Notes under the pieces: generated by a model
The model's input: only the letters and a program-made list of their open reading frames with translations
Told to the model about the DNA's origin: nothing
Database searches by the model: none
Shown: positions 60,373 through 64,000 of the stretch, in pieces
How positions within the stretch are numbered: position 1 is the first letter of the stretch
Layout: each line of letters begins with the position of its first letter
Translations under genes and position numbers: made by a program
From: Phil1 sp040767925
GTDB lineage: Bacteria > Bacillota > Clostridia > Christensenellales > CAG-138
Direction of reading: 5' to 3'
Length of the DNA stretch: 64,000 nt
NCBI GenBank assembly: GCA_040767925.1
Contig: JAXGNN010000001.1
Location: 124,001 to 188,000 of the forward strand

Positions 60373-62607
60373 TCATTCCTCCGCCGCAAGCGGCGCGTAC
60401 GCCGCGGCGAAGCGCTTGACGCCGCCCTGGTCGAAATCCACCGTCACGGTCGCGGACGCGCCGCTTCCCGCAACCTCGAGGACGATGCCCCCGCCGAACT
60501 TCTCGTGCTTCACCCGCATAAACGGCGTGAAGGCGACGCTCGCCGCCCTCGGCGCCGCGGGTTTTATGGCGGCGGGCCGCGCCTGCTCCCGGATGACGCC
60601 GAAGCCCTGCGCGGAAGCGTAGGTCTTCCTCTCAACCGCGTCGCGCTCGAAGTCGTAGCTCTTCCGCTGGTAGGCCGCGGCTGCCGAACGCTCGCTGTCG
60701 AGCAGCTCCTTCGGGATTTCCTCGATGAAGCGCGAGGGCCGGTTGACCGCCCCCTCGCCGAAGAGCGAGCGGCAGGCGGCGCTGATGAGATAGAGCTTCT
60801 CCTTCGCGCGCGTCATGCCCACGTAGCACAGCCGCCTCTCCTCCTCCATGGCGCTTCGCCCGAGGTCCATGCGCGCGCGATAGGTCGGGAAGACGTTCTC
60901 CTCCATGCCTGCGAGGAACACATTGGGGAATTCCAGCCCCTTGGCGCTGTGGAGCGTCATCAGGGAAACGCTGCCCGTCCCCTCCTCCATGGCGTCGATG
61001 TCGGATACGAGCGCCACGTTTTCCAAAAAAGCCGTCAGCGCGCCCTCCCCTTCCGGGAAATCCGTCTCTATTTCCTTTATGTTGCCCACAAGTTCGCGCA
61101 GGTTTTCCATGCGGCTTTCCGCGTCGCCCTTTTTATCGTCGGAAAGAAGGTAGGCTTCGTATTCGATCCTGCCGATCAGCTTCTCCGCAAAGCGGGAGAG
61201 CGGCATCAAAGTGCTTTCCGCCATCAGTTCCGCCATCATGTCGGCGAAGGGCTTAATTTTAGAAAGCGTCCTTTGCGGCATCCCCTCGCCCCGCATGGCG
61301 GCCATGAGCATCGATTCGCCCACGGCGTCCGCCGCCGCCCGCAGCTCCTCGAGCGCCTTCTCGCCGATGCCGCGCCGGGGCACGTTGACCACGCGCGCGA
61401 AGGCCACGTCGTCGTTCGGGTTCGCGATGAGCTTGAGGTAGGAGAGGATGTCCACGATCTCGCGCCGCTCGTAGAAGCGGAAGCCTCCATAGACCTTGTG
61501 CGGGATGCCGTAGTTGACGAGCGTGCTCTCCAACACGCGGCTCTGCGCGTTCATGCGGTAGAGGATGGCGTAATCGCCGTAACTGTCCCCGTCGCGCACG
61601 CCCTCCAGTATCTTCTTGCAGATGAAGGCGGCCTCGTCCCGCTCGTTTTCGGCCTCATAGCGCGCGACGCGCTCGCCCGCGCATTTCTCCGTCCAGAGGG
61701 TCTTTCGCTTGCGGCCCTCGTTGTTGGCGATCACGGCGTTCGCCGCGTCGAGGATGCAGCGCGTCGAGCGGTAGTTCTGCTCGAGCCGCACCACCTTCGC
61801 GCCCTGGAAGTCCTTCTCGAAGCTCAGGATGTTGTTGACGTCCGCGCCGCGCCAGCCGTAGATGCTCTGGTCGTCGTCACCCACGACGCAGAGGTTGCCG
61901 TGCTCGCGGCAGATGAGCTCGACCAGGCGGTACTGCGGCATGTTCGTGTCCTGATACTCGTCCACGAGCACGTAGCGGAACTTATAGCGGTACTTCTCGA
62001 GGATGTCCGGGCAGGTCTCGAAGAGCGCGATGACGTTGACGATGAGGTCGTCGAAATCCATGGCGTTCGCGGTCATGAGGCGCTTGCGGTAGGCGGAATA
62101 GACCTTCAGCGTCAGGCCGCCGTCGTCCGAATAGTTCTCCTCGAGGTATTTCCCCGCGTCGAGCGACTTGTTCTTCGCGCTCGAGATGCGCTCCTTCATC
62201 TCGCGCTTGGGCATGTTCCGCTCGCTCATGCCCATGTTCTTCAGGATATCCGAAATGACCTTCATCTGGTCGGAATCGTCGTAGATGCTAAAAGCGCGCT
62301 CGTAGCCGAGCCTGTCGCATTCGATGCGCAGCAGCTTCGCGCAGAAGGAGTGGAAGGTCGTGACCCAAAGCTCCTCCCCGCCCATGCCCACGAGCGCCGA
62401 GGCGCGCTCGCGCATTTCCCCCGCGGCCTTGTTCGTGAATGTAAGCGCGAGGATGTTCCACGGCCTCACGCCGTGCTCGACGAGGTTGGCGATGCGGTAG
62501 GTGAGCACCTTCGTTTTGCCGGAGCCCGCCCCCGCGAGCACGAGCAAAGGCCCCTCGAGGCATTCGACAGCCTCGCGCTGCCTGTCGTTGAGAACGCTGA
62601 AATCCAT
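60373..62607 (-). CDS. pcrA: ATP-dependent DNA helicase PcrA/UvrD
   Basis: Superfamily 1A helicase of 744 residues: Q motif LNDRQREAVECLEGP, Walker A LAGAGSGKT (Lys31), Walker B YVLVDEYQDTN, DDDQSIYGWRGA, LEQNYRSTRCILDAAN, MTLHSAKGLEFPNVFL, and YVGMTRAKEKLYL. The C-terminal tail has the small domain that binds RNA polymerase in PcrA. A strong promoter precedes the ATG. Confidence 0.97.
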   Translation of the reverse strand: MDFSVLNDRQREAVECLEGPLLVLAGAGSGKTKVLTYRIANLVEHGVRPWNILALTFTNKAAGEMRERASALVGMGGEELWVTTFHSFCAKLLRIECDRLGYERAFSIYDDSDQMKVISDILKNMGMSERNMPKREMKERISSAKNKSLDAGKYLEENYSDDGGLTLKVYSAYRKRLMTANAMDFDDLIVNVIALFETCPDILEKYRYKFRYVLVDEYQDTNMPQYRLVELICREHGNLCVVGDDDQSIYGWRGADVNNILSFEKDFQGAKVVRLEQNYRSTRCILDAANAVIANNEGRKRKTLWTEKCAGERVARYEAENERDEAAFICKKILEGVRDGDSYGDYAILYRMNAQSRVLESTLVNYGIPHKVYGGFRFYERREIVDILSYLKLIANPNDDVAFARVVNVPRRGIGEKALEELRAAADAVGESMLMAAMRGEGMPQRTLSKIKPFADMMAELMAESTLMPLSRFAEKLIGRIEYEAYLLSDDKKGDAESRMENLRELVGNIKEIETDFPEGEGALTAFLENVALVSDIDAMEEGTGSVSLMTLHSAKGLEFPNVFLAGMEENVFPTYRARMDLGRSAMEEERRLCYVGMTRAKEKLYLISAACRSLFGEGAVNRPSRFIEEIPKELLDSERSAAAAYQRKSYDFERDAVERKTYASAQGFGVIREQARPAAIKPAAPRAASVAFTPFMRVKHEKFGGGIVLEVAGSGASATVTVDFDQGGVKRFAAAYAPLAAEE

Positions 62608-62638
62608 CCCTTATCCCCTTTTCGTCGTAAACCAAATT

Positions 62639-62667
62639 ATTATACCATATCGGGAAAGGGATGGAAA
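62639..62667 (-). promoter_or_regulatory. Promoter of pcrA
   Basis: Minus strand TTTCCA (62662-62667), a 17-base spacer and TATAAT (62639-62644) with a TGn extension. AAAAGGGG precedes the pcrA ATG. Confidence 0.75.
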
Positions 62668-62679
62668 GGAGGAGGAGAT

Positions 62680-62708
62680 TTGACAATTGACCGATGGTCA
62701 ATCGTCAA
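62680..62708. repeat. Inverted repeat in the pcrA-rpoD gap
   Basis: Arms of 13 bases, TTGACAATTGACC and GGTCAATCGTCAA, with one mismatch around GAT. TCAATCG and TGAATCG then each occur twice in the next 35 bases, and TTCATT / AATGAA forms another small inverted repeat near 62760-62777. The 328-base gap between pcrA and rpoD (62608-62935) holds the pcrA promoter, this repeat cluster and a hairpin; no gene is seen in it. Confidence 0.6.
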
Positions 62709-62824
62709 TCGAATCACTGTGAATCGTGAATCGCTCTCTGCGGCGGGGATGAAGCATACTTCATTAGAATTAATGAATTAGCCCTTCGGGAGGATCGCTC
62801 ATCCGTTCTATCGATTCCCCGTGC

Positions 62825-62871
62825 AAAACGGCCCCCGCCGAATCCACTCCGGACGGAAGCCGTTTTTTTTT
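62825..62871. terminator. Stem-loop terminator downstream of rpoD
   Basis: AAAACGGC and GCCGTTTT arms around about 26 bases. On the plus strand it is followed by nine Ts; on the minus strand, in the rpoD direction, only four Ts follow. Confidence 0.55.
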
Positions 62872-62935
62872 CACGTCAGTTATTCTCTGTTCGCTATTGC
62901 TTGTTGCCCGAATGATCGGCAATCCGAATAGTTAA

Positions 62936-64000
<1,065 letters not shown>

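Overview
The window is a GC-rich chromosomal segment from a Bacillota bacterium, most likely a Clostridia-type anaerobe. The evidence is the Firmicutes housekeeping order yicC-gmk-rpoZ-priA-def-fmt-rsmB-rlmN-prpC-prkC-rsgA-rpe, lipoprotein-type substrate-binding proteins, strong AGGAGG-type ribosome binding sites, and anaerobic-style iron-sulfur, molybdenum and radical-SAM enzymes. The exact lineage cannot be fixed by eye. I saw no phage, insertion sequence or CRISPR array.

Layout. (1) 1-4.1 kb, minus strand: a tightly overlapping surface-sugar operon (membrane GT39-like transferase, DegT-type aminotransferase, GT2, and an ATP-grasp enzyme cut by the left edge), possibly expressed from a leaderless promoter. 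(2) 4.1-12.2 kb: a sulfur-trafficking island. It holds two separate YeeE/YedE-type membrane proteins, TusA, a thioredoxin-reductase-like flavoprotein with an extra C-terminal thioredoxin-like fold, and two rhodanese lipoproteins (two and four domains). A divergent LysR regulator, a second TusA and a DASS-type anion transporter follow. (3) 12.3-14.1 kb: rmlA-rmlB for dTDP-4-keto-6-deoxyglucose. (4) 14.2-31.4 kb: a catabolic region. A LacI regulator faces an AtuA / AtuA-C / class III CoA-transferase operon with an elaborate operator. Convergent to it lies a long minus-strand operon: peptide-type ABC importer, DUF917 protein, class II (degradative-type) HMG-CoA reductase, two-subunit aconitase X and an M20 amidohydrolase, with a PucR regulator upstream. 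This is the most interesting system in the window: it looks like an uptake-and-degradation route for a mevalonate- or anhydromevalonate-related compound, not the usual biosynthetic pathway.

(5) 31.5-40.9 kb: a cytoplasmic molybdenum redox system (four-cluster ferredoxin, NAD(P)H-type flavoprotein, and a molybdopterin oxidoreductase with a TorD chaperone fused to its N-terminus), followed by mobA, a FecCD-type metal or molybdate ABC importer behind a strong promoter with an inverted repeat at +1, and an AraC regulator. (6) 40.9-44.6 kb: a GPH-type symporter, a radical SAM protein and an HSL-type esterase. (7) 44.8-45.2 kb: tRNA-Val(GAC), 6S RNA and tRNA-Gln(CTG) in one transcript. (8) 45.3-64 kb: core housekeeping genes on the minus strand, ending in rpoD, which is cut by the right edge.

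Bases are read directly from the sequence. Family names come from motif recognition without database searches. Substrates and pathway links are inference.
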